The notes under the pieces: generated by a model
Databases searched by the model: none
What the model was told of the DNA's origin: nothing
The model's input: the letters and a program-made list of their open reading frames with translations, nothing else
DNA from: Lonsdalea britannica
GTDB lineage: Bacteria > Pseudomonadota > Gammaproteobacteria > Enterobacterales > Enterobacteriaceae
Length of the DNA: 64,000 bases
Assembly: GCF_002111595.1 (NCBI RefSeq)
Contig: NZ_LUTN01000007.1
Location: 62,001-126,000, forward strand
Reading direction: 5' to 3'
Program-made: the position numbers and the translations under genes
Part shown: one piece after another, positions 39,671-51,591 of the stretch
How positions within the stretch are numbered: position 1 is the stretch's first letter
Layout of the letters: each line of letters starts with the position of its first letter

Positions 39671-40611
39671 ATGCAGCTAATACGCGGTATACACAATCTT
39701 CAGGCACACCATCATGGCTGTGTGCTTACTATTGGTAACTTTGACGGTGTCCACCGCGGGCATCATGTGCTGCTCGAACGCCTGAAACAGGAAGGGCAGA
39801 AGCGCGGACTGCCGGTGATGGTGATGATTTTTGAACCCCAACCGCAGGAACTGTTCGGCGGCGACAACGCGCCTGCCCGACTGACCCGGTTGCGCGACAA
39901 GGTCAAATACCTGTCGCAGGCGGGGGTGGATTACCTCTTGTGCGTGAAGTTCGACGCGGCTTTCGCCGCCCACAACGCCCATACCTTTATTTCCGATCTG
40001 CTGGTCAACAAGCTGGGGGTGAAATTCCTGGTGGTGGGGGATGACTTCCGCTTCGGCGCTGGTCGCAAAGGGGATTTCCTGTTATTACAGAAAGCGGGCG
40101 TTGAGCTGGACTTTGAGGTCATTAGCACCGATTCGTTCTGCAACGGTGGAAAACGAGTGAGCAGTACCGCGGTGCGGGAAGCGCTCAGCCAGGACGATTT
40201 GGCGCAGGCCGAAGCGTTACTGGGGCATCCGTTCAGTATCTCGGGACGCGTGGTACACGGTAATGCGCTGGGCCGCACGATCGGTTTCCCTACGGCGAAC
40301 GTGCCGTTAAAACGCAAGGTCTCGCCGGTCAGCGGCGTGTACGCCGTCAGCGTTTACGGATTGGGCGATGAGCTATTCCCGGCGTGGCTAACATCGGAAC
40401 GCGCCCGACGGTCACCGGCGACAAACGTCAGCAGTTGGAAGTGCATTTGCTTGACGTCACGCTGGATCTGTATGGCCGCCATATAGAAGTGGTCATGCGC
40501 AAAAAACTACGTAATGAACAGCGATTTGCTTCGCTTGATGCGCTGAAGCAGCAGATTGCTAATGATGAGGTGGCGGCCCGTGAATTCTTTGGGCTAAAGG
40601 CACCGGTTTAA
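39671..40611 (+). CDS. ribF: Bifunctional riboflavin kinase/FMN adenylyltransferase, broken by a one-base frameshift
   Basis: Makes FMN and FAD from riboflavin. The N-terminal adenylyltransferase has '[19 protein letters not shown]' (HxGH-like) and the C-terminal kinase has '[12 protein letters not shown]'. The frame breaks at 40378-40381, where GAG CTA TTC CCG GCG TGG should be TTC CCC GGC GTG GCT AAC (F-P-G-V-A-N-I-G), one C short of CCCC. The remainder, '[20 protein letters not shown]', follows in the next frame to the normal end. Repaired length is 313 residues (E. coli 313). Because ribF is essential in E. coli, a sequence error is likely. Confidence 0.95.
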
Positions 40612-40643
40612 TTTTTCTAGCCGAAAACGAAATCGAGAATCTA

Positions 40644-43463
40644 ATGAGTGACTATAAAACTACCCTGAATTTGCCGGAAACAGGGTTCCCGATGCGTGGC
40701 GATCTCGCCAAGCGCGAACCCGATATGCTGAAACGTTGGTACGATCAGGATCTGTACGGGATTATTCGTAGCGCCAAGCAGGGTAAAAAAACCTTTATCC
40801 TGCACGATGGCCCCCCGTACGCCAACGGCAACATTCACATTGGTCACTCGGTTAACAAGATTCTTAAAGACATTATTATCAAGTCCAAGGGGCTTTCCGG
40901 CTATGACTCGCCCTATGTTCCGGGCTGGGACTGTCATGGTCTGCCTATCGAGCTGAAAGTTGAACAGTTGGTCGGCAAGCCGGGCGAAAAAGTCAGCGCG
41001 GCAGAATTCCGTCAGGAGTGCCGTAAGTACGCGGCAGAGCAGGTTGCCGGACAGAAAAAAGACTTCATTCGACTGGGCGTACTGGGCGAGTGGGATCATC
41101 CTTACCTGACGATGGACTTCGACACCGAAGCCAACATCATCCGCGCGTTGGGCAAAATCATCGCTAACGGTCATCTGCACAAAGGCGCGAAGCCGGTGCA
41201 CTGGTGCGCCGACTGTGGTTCCGCACTGGCGGAAGCGGAAGTCGAATACTATGACAAAACGTCGCCTTCCATTGATGTCGCTTTCAGCGCGGTAGACCCT
41301 TCCGCCGTGGCGGCGAAGTTTGGCGTTTCAGCCGATGCGGTAGTCGGTTCCATCTCTCTGGTGATTTGGACGACGACCCCGTGGACCCTGCCGGCTAACC
41401 GCGCTATCTCCCTGAATGCGGAATTCATTTACCAGCTGGTGCAGGTTGATGGTCAGGCGCTGATTCTGGCGGCGGATCTGGTTGAAAGCGTGATGCAGCG
41501 TCTGGGCGTTTCCGAATGGAAGGTGCTGGGCGAGTGCGAGGGTAACGCGCTGGAACTGATGCGCTTCAATCACCCGTTCATGGGCTTCGATGTCCCGGCG
41601 ATTCTGGGCGACCACGTTACGCTGGATGCCGGTACGGGCGCGGTCCATACCGCGGGCGGACATGGTCCGGACGATTACGTCATCAGTCAGAAATATCAGC
41701 TGGAAATCGCCAACCCGGTAGGTCCAAACGGTTGCTATCTGCCGGGTACATTCCCGGGACTGGACGGTCTGTTCGTCTTCAAGGCTAACGATACTGTTGT
41801 TGAAATGCTGCGCGAACGCGGCGTGCTGCTGCACGTTGAAAAACTGCTGCACAGCTATCCTTGCTGCTGGCGTCACAAAACGCCGATTATCTTCCGCGCG
41901 ACGCCGCAGTGGTTTATCAGCATGGATCAGAAAGGGCTGCGTAAGCAGTCGCTGTCGGAAATCAAAGATGTGCAGTGGATCCCGGACTGGGGCCAGGCGC
42001 GTATCGAAACCATGGTCACGAACCGCCCAGACTGGTGTATTTCCCGTCAGCGTACCTGGGGCGTGCCGATGTCGCTGTTCGTGCACAAAGACACCGAAGA
42101 ACTGCATCCGCGCAGCGTGGAGCTGATGGAAGCCGTCGCTAAACGCGTTGAGCAGGATGGCATTCAGGCATGGTGGGATCTGGACCCGGCGGAGCTGCTG
42201 GGCGAAGACGCCGCCAACTACGTCAAAGTGCCTGATACGCTGGACGTGTGGTTTGATTCCGGTTCTACCCATGCTTCAGTGGTCGACGTGCGTCCGGAGT
42301 TCGGCGGCCACGAGGCGGATATGTATCTGGAAGGCTCCGACCAGCATCGCGGCTGGTTCATGTCTTCTCTGATGATCTCTACCGCTATCAAAGGTAAAGC
42401 GCCGTACCGTCAGGTACTGACTCACGGTTTCACCGTGGATGGACAGGGCCGCAAAATGTCCAAGTCCATCGGTAACACAGTCAGCCCGCAGGACGTCATG
42501 GATAAACTGGGCGCCGACATTCTGCGCCTGTGGATCGGTTCCACCGACTACTCCGGCGAGATCGCGGTGTCCGATGAAATCCTGAAACGTTCCGCCGATG
42601 CTTACCGCCGTATCCGTAACACCGCCCGCTTCCTGCTGGCGAACCTGAACGGTTTCGATCCGGCTCAGCATAGCGTGGCACCTCAGGATATGGTCGTGCT
42701 GGATCGCTGGGCGGTCGGTTGCGCGAAAGCGGCGCAGGAAGAGATTCTGGATGCGTACGAAAACTACGACTTCCACCGCGTAGTACAGCGCCTGATGCAG
42801 TTCTGCTCGATCGAAATGGGATCGTTCTACCTCGATATCATCAAAGATCGCCAGTACACCGCGAAGAGCGACAGCGTCGCGCGTCGCAGCTGTCAGACGG
42901 CCCTGTTCCACATCGCCGAAGCGCTGGTGCGCTGGATGGCGCCGATCCTCTCCTTTACTGCGGATGAAATCTGGGCTTACCTGCCGGGCGAGCGCGCGCA
43001 GTACGTCTTTACCGAAGAGTGGTATGACGGCCTGTTCGGTCTTGACGGCGATGAAAGCATGAATGAGGCTTTCTGGGCCGATATGCTGCAAATCCGCAGC
43101 GAAGTGAACAAGGTCATCGAGCAGGCGCGTAACGACAAGCACATCCGTGGTTCTCTGGAAGCGGCTGTTACGCTGTATGCGGATAGCGCGTTGACTGAGA
43201 AGCTGAATCAGCTGCAGCCTGAGCTGCATTTCGCGCTGCTGACCTCGAAAGCGACCATCGCCTCTTACGACGATGCGCCTGCGGACGCTCAGCAGACGGA
43301 ATTATCAGGGCTGAAAATTGTCCTTGATAAGGCTGACGGCGAGAAATGTCCGCGCTGCTGGCATTTTGAAACGGATATCGGGACTGACTCCGAGCATCCT
43401 GAAGTGTGCGGTCGCTGTGCCACCAATGTCGGTGGTGCGGGCGAAGTGCGTAAATTCGTCTAA
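40644..43463 (+). CDS. ileS: Isoleucyl-tRNA synthetase
   Basis: 939 residues (E. coli 938), class I synthetase. HIGH motif in '[16 protein letters not shown]' (about residue 64), KMSKS in '[10 protein letters not shown]' (about residue 605), the editing domain in between, and a C-terminal zinc finger (CPRCWHFE ... CGRCATNV). It follows ribF by 32 bases and overlaps lspA by one base, as in the E. coli operon. Confidence 0.98.
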   Translation: MSDYKTTLNLPETGFPMRGDLAKREPDMLKRWYDQDLYGIIRSAKQGKKTFILHDGPPYANGNIHIGHSVNKILKDIIIKSKGLSGYDSPYVPGWDCHGLPIELKVEQLVGKPGEKVSAAEFRQECRKYAAEQVAGQKKDFIRLGVLGEWDHPYLTMDFDTEANIIRALGKIIANGHLHKGAKPVHWCADCGSALAEAEVEYYDKTSPSIDVAFSAVDPSAVAAKFGVSADAVVGSISLVIWTTTPWTLPANRAISLNAEFIYQLVQVDGQALILAADLVESVMQRLGVSEWKVLGECEGNALELMRFNHPFMGFDVPAILGDHVTLDAGTGAVHTAGGHGPDDYVISQKYQLEIANPVGPNGCYLPGTFPGLDGLFVFKANDTVVEMLRERGVLLHVEKLLHSYPCCWRHKTPIIFRATPQWFISMDQKGLRKQSLSEIKDVQWIPDWGQARIETMVTNRPDWCISRQRTWGVPMSLFVHKDTEELHPRSVELMEAVAKRVEQDGIQAWWDLDPAELLGEDAANYVKVPDTLDVWFDSGSTHASVVDVRPEFGGHEADMYLEGSDQHRGWFMSSLMISTAIKGKAPYRQVLTHGFTVDGQGRKMSKSIGNTVSPQDVMDKLGADILRLWIGSTDYSGEIAVSDEILKRSADAYRRIRNTARFLLANLNGFDPAQHSVAPQDMVVLDRWAVGCAKAAQEEILDAYENYDFHRVVQRLMQFCSIEMGSFYLDIIKDRQYTAKSDSVARRSCQTALFHIAEALVRWMAPILSFTADEIWAYLPGERAQYVFTEEWYDGLFGLDGDESMNEAFWADMLQIRSEVNKVIEQARNDKHIRGSLEAAVTLYADSALTEKLNQLQPELHFALLTSKATIASYDDAPADAQQTELSGLKIVLDKADGEKCPRCWHFETDIGTDSEHPEVCGRCATNVGGAGEVRKFV

Positions 43464-43969
43464 TGAGACACGCTATGAAATCAACGGGACTGCGCTGGCT
43501 TTGGCTGGCGCTGGTAGTGCTGGTAGTCGATCTGGGCAGCAAGCAGTGGGTCATGACTCACTTTCAGTTGGGTGAGTCGCTGCCGCTGATCCCATTCTTT
43601 AATCTGACGTATGCCCATAATCCGGGCGCAGCGTTCAGTTTCCTGGCTGATAAAGATGGTTGGCAGCGTTGGTTCTTTGCGGTGATCGCGCTGGCGATCA
43701 CCGCGGCTCTGCTGGTACTAATGTATCGCTCCAGCGCCAGTCAGAAGCTGAATAACATGGCTTACGCCATGATTATCGGCGGCGCGGTGGGTAACCTGAC
43801 CGATCGCATAGTTCATGGCTATGTGATTGACTTTGTTGATTTCTATATCAATGACTGGCACTACCCCATCTTCAATATCGCCGATGCGGGCATCTGTATC
43901 GGAGCATTGTTGATTGTGCTCGAAGGCTTTTTCGTGTCCTCTGAGAAGAAAAAAGCCGAAGGTAAATAA
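43463..43969 (+). CDS. lspA: Lipoprotein signal peptidase (signal peptidase II)
   Basis: 168 residues with four membrane helices. Removes signal peptides from prolipoproteins after lipid modification. The two catalytic aspartates are in '[19 protein letters not shown]' and '[11 protein letters not shown]', both conserved. The TAATG overlap with ileS suggests coupled translation; an alternative ATG is at 43475. Confidence 0.96.
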   Translation: MRHAMKSTGLRWLWLALVVLVVDLGSKQWVMTHFQLGESLPLIPFFNLTYAHNPGAAFSFLADKDGWQRWFFAVIALAITAALLVLMYRSSASQKLNNMAYAMIIGGAVGNLTDRIVHGYVIDFVDFYINDWHYPIFNIADAGICIGALLIVLEGFFVSSEKKKAEGK

Positions 43970-43972
43970 CGC

Positions 43973-44446
43973 ATGTCTGAACGTGTTGAGAACCACAGTA
44001 CCGTACTGGTGCATTTCACGTTGACCCTGGAAGACGGATCGGTGGCGGAAAATACTCAGCGCAGCGGAAAACCGGCTCGGTTTCGGCTGGGGGACGGCAG
44101 TTTGTCCCCCGAGCTGGAGCAGCAGCTGTTAGGGCTTCAGGTAGGCGATAAGCGTCGCTTCAGCCTGCCGCCCGAATCCGCCTTTGGCGATGCCAATCCC
44201 GATTTGATTCAGTTCTTCCTGCGACGCGACTTCGCTGAAACCGGCGTGCCCGACGTGGGAACGATTATGCTGTTCAGCGGCGTTGGCGGTCAGGATATGC
44301 CGGGCATTATTCAGGAAGTGGCGGAAGAGTCTGTCACCGTCGATTTCAATCATCCGCTGGCCGGACACACCATCACGTTCGACATCGACGTGCAGGCTAT
44401 CGATCCCCCGTTACAGGAGGAGAAGCATGAAAATCTTGCTGGCTAA
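43973..44446 (+). CDS. fkpB: FKBP-type peptidyl-prolyl isomerase FkpB (SlpA)
   Basis: 157 residues with an FKBP core and an inserted-in-flap domain ('[20 protein letters not shown]'), the SlyD-like arrangement. It begins three bases after lspA and its end overlaps the ispH start by 20 bases, as in E. coli. Confidence 0.94.
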   Translation: MSERVENHSTVLVHFTLTLEDGSVAENTQRSGKPARFRLGDGSLSPELEQQLLGLQVGDKRRFSLPPESAFGDANPDLIQFFLRRDFAETGVPDVGTIMLFSGVGGQDMPGIIQEVAEESVTVDFNHPLAGHTITFDIDVQAIDPPLQEEKHENLAG

Positions 44447-45376
44447 CCCCCGCGGGTTCTGTGCGGGCGTTGACCGCGCCATCAGCATCGTGGAACGCGC
44501 GTTGGAGATTTACGGCGCGCGATTTACGTGCGTCATGAGGTGGTGCATAACCGCTTTGTCGTTAACGGTCTGCGGGAACGCGGCGCTATTTTTATCGAGC
44601 AAATTGATGAAGTGCCGGACGGCGCTATCCTGATTTTCTCGGCGCACGGCGTTTCACAGGCGGTGCGCGCAGAGGCCAAAAGCCGTGATTTGAGCGTGTT
44701 TGACGCGACCTGTCCGCTGGTCACCAAGGTGCATATGGAAGTCGCGCGCGCCAGTCGGAAAGGGATGGAAGCGATTCTGATTGGCCACGCGGGGCATCCC
44801 GAAGTCGAAGGCACCATGGGGCAGTACAACAACCCTGAGGGCGGGATGTATCTGGTCGAAAGCCCGAAGGACGTGTATGCGTTGCAGGTGAAGCACGAAG
44901 ACCATTTGTGTTTCATGACGCAAACGACTCTATCCGTTGATGACACCTATGCGGTGATTGATGCCCTGAGGGCGCGTTTCCCCAAAATCATCGGGCCGCG
45001 TAAGGACGATATCTGCTATGCGACGACGAATCGGCAGGAAGCTGTGCGTAATTTATCCAGTGAAGCTGATGTCGTGCTGGTGGTCGGATCGAAAAACTCC
45101 TCCAACTCAAACCGTCTGGCGGAGCTGGCTCAGCGCGTCGGCAAGCGCTCTTATCTCATTGACTCGGCGGACGACATTCAGGAAGCCTGGTTCAACAATG
45201 CGGCCTGTGTCGGCGTCACGGCCGGAGCCTCCGCGCCTGACGTTCTGGTGCAGGAGGTCGTACAGCGTCTCCAGTCGTTGGGCGGCGAAGTGGCGCACGA
45301 GATGGTCGGACGCGAGGAAAACATCGTGTTCGAAGTGCCGAAAGAACTGCGTGTTGAAATTAAACAGGTCGACTGA
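44427..45376 (+). CDS. ispH: 4-hydroxy-3-methylbut-2-enyl diphosphate reductase, broken by a one-base frameshift
   Basis: Last step of the MEP isoprenoid pathway, a [4Fe-4S] enzyme. ATG 44427 follows an AGGAGG box. The first 31 residues ('[20 protein letters not shown]...') read well, then the frame is lost at 44519-44521: GGCGCGCGATT should be GGC GCG CCG ATT TAC (G-A-P-I-Y-V-R), one C short. The rest, '[20 protein letters not shown]', continues in the next frame to the normal end. Repaired length is 316 residues, as in E. coli. The three iron-sulfur cysteines (GFCAG, ATCP, ACVGV) are present. The gene is essential, so a real frameshift would be lethal. Confidence 0.95.
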
Positions 45377-45442
45377 CGATCTGACTGAGCGACAGCCCGT
45401 TCGGTGCTGTCGTTTCCCCCTTCCCGAAAATATTTCCCTGCG

Positions 45443-45470
45443 TTGAAACTGCATGTTTATGCGTTATAGT
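45443..45470 (+). promoter_or_regulatory. Probable dapB promoter
   Basis: TTGAAA (45443-45448), 16-base spacer, TATAGT (45465-45470), followed by about 190 bases of leader before dapB. The spacer contains a GCAT-GTTT-ATGC inverted repeat. Confidence 0.6.
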
Positions 45471-45649
45471 GGTGAATCTGCATGATGCCTCGAATACCGC
45501 AAAAAAGGGCATATAACGACTCTCAATGAGTGGTGGCGCGGGTTGCAGAGGCGGGATACGTGCTCATTTTCGCCGGTCGGCACATCGCTTCATTTTCTGC
45601 CGTTCGGTTTGGTTACCCTGAATGCATTTTTTATGCACGACATGAATAA

Positions 45650-46483
<834 letters not shown>

Positions 46484-46801
46484 TTTTATGGTCTGGTGAT
46501 TTAAATGTAACTATATGATTTAAATGGCACCTTTTGGGTGTCATTTTTGTTTTGTGCATAAAATATGTGTTTGATTGTTATATTTTAATTAACTCTTCTT
46601 ATTTCGTTGTTTTCTTTTGTTTTATGGCTTGTTTTTGACTTCTGCGCTCTCTGTTTGGCGCAGTTGATGCGATATCAACCACATTTTTCGTCATCTTGGT
46701 GAGCAACCGTTTTCTTAAGCCATTTTATGTGTGTTTTTATGGCTATCGACTGGGATTATTGACTGAATACGTATAAACACAAGAAAAAATCCTGTTTTGG
46801 A
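46484..46801. other. A+T-rich region upstream of carAB
   Basis: No gene is seen here. In E. coli the equivalent DNA binds IHF, PepA and PurR for pyrimidine and purine control of carAB P1. Here the A+T-rich character is clear, but I could not place those sites with confidence. Confidence 0.5.
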
Positions 46802-46830
46802 TGGACAATTGACCGGCCCGTCATTAAAAT
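46802..46830 (+). promoter_or_regulatory. Candidate carAB P1 promoter
   Basis: TGGACA (46802-46807), 17-base spacer, TAAAAT (46825-46830). It is upstream of the ARG boxes, where the pyrimidine-controlled promoter would be expected. Confidence 0.5.
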
Positions 46831-46891
46831 GCGCCCAATTTGCCGAAAATTTACCTTACAGGTGGTTTTTGCATTGATTTAGATCGGCGAA

Positions 46892-46930
46892 TCTGAATTA
46901 ATATGCAAATAACGTGATTGTTTATTCCTT
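46892..46930. promoter_or_regulatory. Paired ARG boxes (ArgR) at carAB
   Basis: Two 18-base sites separated by 3 bases: TCTGAATTAATATGCAAA (46892-46909) and CGTGATTGTTTATTCCTT (46913-46930). Both resemble the ArgR consensus (TGAAT-N4-ATTCA), and the 3-base gap is the usual pairing. The second site ends 10 bases before the carA start codon. Confidence 0.85.
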
Positions 46931-46940
46931 GGAGGGTGTT

Positions 46941-48086
46941 TTGATTAAGTCAGCGCTATTGGTTCTGGAAGACGGAACCCAATTCCATGGCCGGGCCATT
47001 GGGGCAGAGGGATCGGCTGTGGGGGAAGTGGTCTTCAATACGTCGATGACCGGTTATCAAGAAATCCTCACTGATCCTTCCTATTCCCGCCAGATTGTTA
47101 CTCTTACGTATCCTCACATTGGTAATGTCGGCGTCAACGCCAGCGACGAAGAATCCTCATCCATTCAGGCACAAGGCCTGATTATTCGCGACCTTCCCCT
47201 CATTGCCAGCAACTACCGCAGCCAGGAAAGCCTCTCCCACTACCTTCAGCGCAATAACATTGTGGCGATTGCGGATATCGATACCCGTAAGCTCACGCGT
47301 CTGCTGAGAGAAAAAGGCGCGCAAAATGGCTGCATCATTGTGGGCGATGCGGCGGATGCCGCGCTGGCGCTGGAAAAAGCGCGCTCATTCCCGGGCCTGA
47401 AAGGCATGGATTTGGCGAAAGAGGTGACGACTGCCGCCAGCTACGAGTGGCGTCAGGGGAGTTGGACGCTGCAAGGCGATCTGCCGACGCCGAAAGACGA
47501 CAGCGAGCTGCCTTATCATGTGGTGGCCTACGACTACGGCGCCAAACGCAATATTCTGCGCATGCTGGTGGATCGCGGCTGCCGTCTGACGGTCGTTCCG
47601 GCCCAGACTTCCGCTGAAGATGTCTTGAAACTCAATCCAGATGGCGTGTTCCTGTCCAACGGTCCCGGCGACCCGGCGCCCTGCGATTACGCTATCGACG
47701 CCATCAAAACGCTATTGGACACCGAGATCCCGATCTTCGGCATTTGCCTGGGTCACCAACTGCTGGCGTTGGCCAGCGGCGCCGACACTATCAAAATGAA
47801 ATTCGGCCACCACGGCGGCAACCACCCGGTGAAAGATCTGGATGCGGACTGCGTGATGATCACCGCTCAAAACCATGGCTTTGCGGTGGACGGAGCCTCA
47901 CTCCCGGCGAATTTGCGCGTCACTCATACATCGCTGTTCGATGGCTCGCTGCAGGGCATTCACCGCACTGATAAACCGGCTTTCAGCTTCCAGGGACACC
48001 CTGAAGCCAGCCCGGGTCCGCACGATGCCGCGCCGCTGTTCGACCACTTTATCGAGCTGATTGAGTCTTACCGTAACACCCAATAA
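46941..48086 (+). CDS. carA: Carbamoyl-phosphate synthase small subunit
   Basis: Glutaminase half of the enzyme that feeds arginine and pyrimidine synthesis. I place the start at a TTG (46941), preceded by TTGGAGGGTGTT; this gives '[20 protein letters not shown]' after the initiator, as in E. coli, which also uses UUG. The length is then 381 residues, close to E. coli (382). The class I glutamine amidotransferase triad has its cysteine in '[11 protein letters not shown]' and histidine in '[13 protein letters not shown]'. A longer in-frame GTG at 46914 would lie in the ARG boxes. Confidence 0.96.
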   Translation: MIKSALLVLEDGTQFHGRAIGAEGSAVGEVVFNTSMTGYQEILTDPSYSRQIVTLTYPHIGNVGVNASDEESSSIQAQGLIIRDLPLIASNYRSQESLSHYLQRNNIVAIADIDTRKLTRLLREKGAQNGCIIVGDAADAALALEKARSFPGLKGMDLAKEVTTAASYEWRQGSWTLQGDLPTPKDDSELPYHVVAYDYGAKRNILRMLVDRGCRLTVVPAQTSAEDVLKLNPDGVFLSNGPGDPAPCDYAIDAIKTLLDTEIPIFGICLGHQLLALASGADTIKMKFGHHGGNHPVKDLDADCVMITAQNHGFAVDGASLPANLRVTHTSLFDGSLQGIHRTDKPAFSFQGHPEASPGPHDAAPLFDHFIELIESYRNTQ

Positions 48087-48164
48087 CCAGAAGACGCTGA
48101 GTCGCGCCGCGCCGGGGAATCACCCTCGCACGGCGGCGAGTTAGCGGGTTCTCAGGAGCGAGAA

Positions 48165-51100
48165 ATGCCAAAACGTACCGACATAAAAAGTATCCTCATT
48201 CTGGGCGCCGGCCCGATCGTCATCGGTCAGGCGTGCGAGTTCGACTACTCTGGGGCGCAGGCATGTAAGGCGCTGCGTGAAGAGGGCTACCGCGTCATTC
48301 TGGTGAACTCCAACCCGGCGACGATCATGACTGACCCGGAGATGGCCGACGCCACCTACATCGAGCCGATTCACTGGGAAGTGGTGCGCAAAATCATCGA
48401 TAAAGAGCGTCCGGATGCGGTGCTGCCGACGATGGGCGGGCAGACGGCGTTGAACTGCGCGCTGGAGCTGGAGCGTCGCGGCGTACTGGAAGAGTTCGGC
48501 GTCACGATGATCGGCGCGACCGCCGATGCCATCGACAAAGCGGAAGATCGTCGTCGTTTCGATATCGCCATGAAGAAAATCGGGCTGGATACCGCCCGCT
48601 CCGGCATTGCGCATACGATGGAAGAAGCGCTGGCCGTGGCGGCTGACGTGGGCTTCCCCTGCATTATCCGTCCGTCCTTTACGATGGGCGGCACTGGCGG
48701 CGGCATCGCCTACAACCGCGAAGAGTTCGAAGAGATCTGTACTCGCGGTCTGGACCTTTCTCCGACCAATGAGCTGCTGATTGATGAGTCGCTGATTGGC
48801 TGGAAAGAGTATGAGATGGAAGTGGTGCGGGACAAGAATGATAACTGCATCATCGTCTGCTCTATCGAGAACCTCGACGCGATGGGGATCCACACCGGTG
48901 ACTCCATCACCGTGGCTCCGGCACAAACGCTGACGGACAAGGAATACCAGATCATGCGTAACGCTTCGATGGCGGTGCTGCGTGAAATCGGCGTTGAAAC
49001 CGGCGGCTCCAACGTGCAGTTCTCGGTTAACCCGAAAAATGGCCGTCTCATCGTCATTGAGATGAACCCGCGCGTCTCCCGTTCATCGGCGCTGGCCTCT
49101 AAAGCCACCGGTTTCCCGATCGCGAAAATCGCCGCAAAGCTGGCGGTGGGCTACACGCTGGACGAACTGATGAACGATATCACCGGCGGGCGGACGCCGG
49201 CGTCGTTCGAACCGTCTATCGACTATGTCGTCACCAAGATCCCGCGCTTCAACTTCGAAAAATTCGCGGGCTCGAACGATCGCCTGACGACGCAGATGAA
49301 GTCGGTGGGCGAAGTGATGGCGATTGGCCGCACGCAGCAGGAGTCGCTGCAAAAAGCGTTGCGCGGACTGGAAGTGGGCGCGACCGGGTTTGACCCGAAA
49401 GTGGATCTGGACGATCCCGAGGCGCTGACCACCATTCGCCGCGAGCTGAAAGACGCGGGCGGCGATCGCATCTGGTATCTGGCCGATGCTTTCCGCGCCG
49501 GGATGTCGGTAGACGGCGTTTTCAACCTGACCAATATCGATCGCTGGTTCCTGGTACAGATTGAAGAGCTGGTGCGTTTGGAAGAGCAGGTGGCGGAAGA
49601 AGGGGCGAACAGCCTGACGCCGGAGTTCCTGCGGATGCTGAAGCGTAAAGGCTTTGCCGATGCGCGTCTGGCGACGCTGGCGGGCGTCTCTGAAGGCGAA
49701 ATTCGTAAGCTGCGCGACAAGTACAACCTGCACCCGGTCTACAAACGCGTGGATACCTGCGCCGCCGAATTCTCGACGGATACGGCTTATCTGTACTCGA
49801 CTTATGAAGACGAGTGCGAAGCCAACCCGAACACCGACCGCGATAAAATCATGGTGCTGGGCGGCGGGCCGAACCGTATCGGTCAGGGTATCGAGTTCGA
49901 CTACTGCTGCGTACATGCCTCGCTGGCGCTGCGGGAAGACGGCTACGAAACCATCATGGTCAACTGCAACCCGGAAACCGTCTCTACAGACTATGACACT
50001 TCCGATCGTCTCTACTTCGAGCCGGTCACGCTGGAAGACGTACTGGAAATCGTCCGCATCGAAAAACCGAAGGGCGTGATCGTCCAGTACGGCGGCCAGA
50101 CGCCGCTGAAGCTGGCGCGTGAGCTGGAAGCGGCCGGCGTACCGGTGATTGGCACCAGTCCGGATGCTATTGACCGTGCGGAAGACCGCGAACGTTTCCA
50201 GCAGGCGGTTGACCGTCTGGGCCTGAAACAGCCTGCGAACGCCACGGTTGTCGCCATCGACCAGGCGGTAGAAAAAGCGGCGGGCCTCGGTTATCCGTTG
50301 GTAGTGCGTCCTTCGTATGTTCTGGGTGGTCGTGCGATGGAAATCGTCTACGACGAAACGGACCTGCGCCGTTACTTCCAGACGGCGGTCAGCGTCTCCA
50401 ACGATGCGCCGGTACTGCTGGACCGCTTCCTGGACGACGCAGTGGAAGTGGATGTGGACGCCATCTGCGACGGCGAACAGGTGTTGATCGGCGGCATCAT
50501 GGAACACATCGAGCAGGCTGGGGTTCACTCCGGCGACTCCGCGTGTTCGCTGCCGGCGTACACCCTGAGCAAAGAGATTCAGGATGTGATGCGTCAGCAG
50601 GTCGAAAAACTGGCGTTCGAACTGGCGGTACGCGGGTTGATGAACGTGCAGTTCGCGGTCAAGAACAACGAAGTGTATCTGATTGAGGTGAACCCGCGTG
50701 CGGCGCGTACCGTGCCATTCGTCTCCAAGGCGACCGGCGTGCCGTTGGCGAAAGTGGCGGCGCGCGTCATGGCGGGCAAAACGCTGGCCGAGCAGGGCGT
50801 CACCCAAGAAGTGATTCCGCCTTATTACTCGGTCAAAGAAGTGGTGTTGCCGTTTAATAAATTCCCGGGCGTCGACCCTATTTTGGGGCCGGAAATGCGT
50901 TCGACCGGCGAAGTCATGGGCGTAGGCCGCACGTTTGCGGAAGCGTTCGCCAAAGCCATGCTGGGCAGTAGCTCCGCCATGAAGAAAAATGGCCGGGCGC
51001 TGCTGTCGGTACGTGAAGGCGACAAAGGACGCGTTGTAGATCTGGCGGCCAAGCTGCTGAAGCATGGGTTTGAGCTGGATGCGACTCACGGCACCGCGGT

Positions 51101-51389
51101 GGTGCTGGGTGAGGCGGGTATCAATCCGCGTCTGGTCAACAAGGTGCACGAAGGCCGTCCGCACATTCAGGATCGCATCAAGAACGGCGAGTACGCTTAT
51201 ATCGTGAATACGACGGCGGGTCGTCAGGCGATTGAGGACTCCAAGCTGATCCGTCGCAGCGCGCTGCAGTACAAAGTGCACTACGACACCACTATGAACG
51301 GAGGATTTGCTACCGCGATGTCGCTGAATGCCGATCCGACGGAACAGGTGACTTCCGTGCAGGAAATGCACGCGAAAATCAGCCAATAA
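48165..51389 (+). CDS. carB: Carbamoyl-phosphate synthase large subunit
   Basis: 1074 residues (E. coli 1073). Two ATP-grasp halves (each with a nucleotide-binding motif such as '[18 protein letters not shown]' and '[16 protein letters not shown]') make carboxyphosphate and then carbamoyl phosphate, and a C-terminal MGS-like domain binds the regulators UMP and ornithine. It follows carA by 78 bases with a GGAG box. Confidence 0.98.
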   Translation: MPKRTDIKSILILGAGPIVIGQACEFDYSGAQACKALREEGYRVILVNSNPATIMTDPEMADATYIEPIHWEVVRKIIDKERPDAVLPTMGGQTALNCALELERRGVLEEFGVTMIGATADAIDKAEDRRRFDIAMKKIGLDTARSGIAHTMEEALAVAADVGFPCIIRPSFTMGGTGGGIAYNREEFEEICTRGLDLSPTNELLIDESLIGWKEYEMEVVRDKNDNCIIVCSIENLDAMGIHTGDSITVAPAQTLTDKEYQIMRNASMAVLREIGVETGGSNVQFSVNPKNGRLIVIEMNPRVSRSSALASKATGFPIAKIAAKLAVGYTLDELMNDITGGRTPASFEPSIDYVVTKIPRFNFEKFAGSNDRLTTQMKSVGEVMAIGRTQQESLQKALRGLEVGATGFDPKVDLDDPEALTTIRRELKDAGGDRIWYLADAFRAGMSVDGVFNLTNIDRWFLVQIEELVRLEEQVAEEGANSLTPEFLRMLKRKGFADARLATLAGVSEGEIRKLRDKYNLHPVYKRVDTCAAEFSTDTAYLYSTYEDECEANPNTDRDKIMVLGGGPNRIGQGIEFDYCCVHASLALREDGYETIMVNCNPETVSTDYDTSDRLYFEPVTLEDVLEIVRIEKPKGVIVQYGGQTPLKLARELEAAGVPVIGTSPDAIDRAEDRERFQQAVDRLGLKQPANATVVAIDQAVEKAAGLGYPLVVRPSYVLGGRAMEIVYDETDLRRYFQTAVSVSNDAPVLLDRFLDDAVEVDVDAICDGEQVLIGGIMEHIEQAGVHSGDSACSLPAYTLSKEIQDVMRQQVEKLAFELAVRGLMNVQFAVKNNEVYLIEVNPRAARTVPFVSKATGVPLAKVAARVMAGKTLAEQGVTQEVIPPYYSVKEVVLPFNKFPGVDPILGPEMRSTGEVMGVGRTFAEAFAKAMLGSSSAMKKNGRALLSVREGDKGRVVDLAAKLLKHGFELDATHGTAVVLGEAGINPRLVNKVHEGRPHIQDRIKNGEYAYIVNTTAGRQAIEDSKLIRRSALQYKVHYDTTMNGGFATAMSLNADPTEQVTSVQEMHAKISQ

Positions 51390-51413
51390 CGCTCGCTATA
51401 CGGGGCGTAGATG

Positions 51414-51437
51414 ACGGGCCGATCGGCCCGTTTTTTT
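51414..51437 (+). terminator. carAB terminator
   Basis: A 7-bp stem (ACGGGCC / GGCCCGT) with loop GATC, then seven T, 25 bases past the carB stop. Confidence 0.88.
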
Positions 51438-51591
51438 ATTGATATTTCATTGTGTTGAATCTCTATTTGGCAGCATAAATGACTCCTTTTCCTGAAAAAG
51501 ACGCATTTAGCGTCTACGCTTAAAGGGTGACCCAAACGTGTGCGGATGAGCATTTTTTATCCGTCTGAACATCCTTTATCAGGAGATAAGT

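Noticed and set aside
44427-44640. Programmed frameshifting in ispH or ribF
   Set aside because: No slippery heptamer with a downstream structure, and the needed shift differs in context from gene to gene. Ordinary homopolymer indels explain all cases.
49083-51386. 767-codon open frame antisense to carB
   Set aside because: Mirror of a GC-rich, conserved coding sequence. It is Arg/His/Phe-rich in the typical way of shadow frames and has no domain match.
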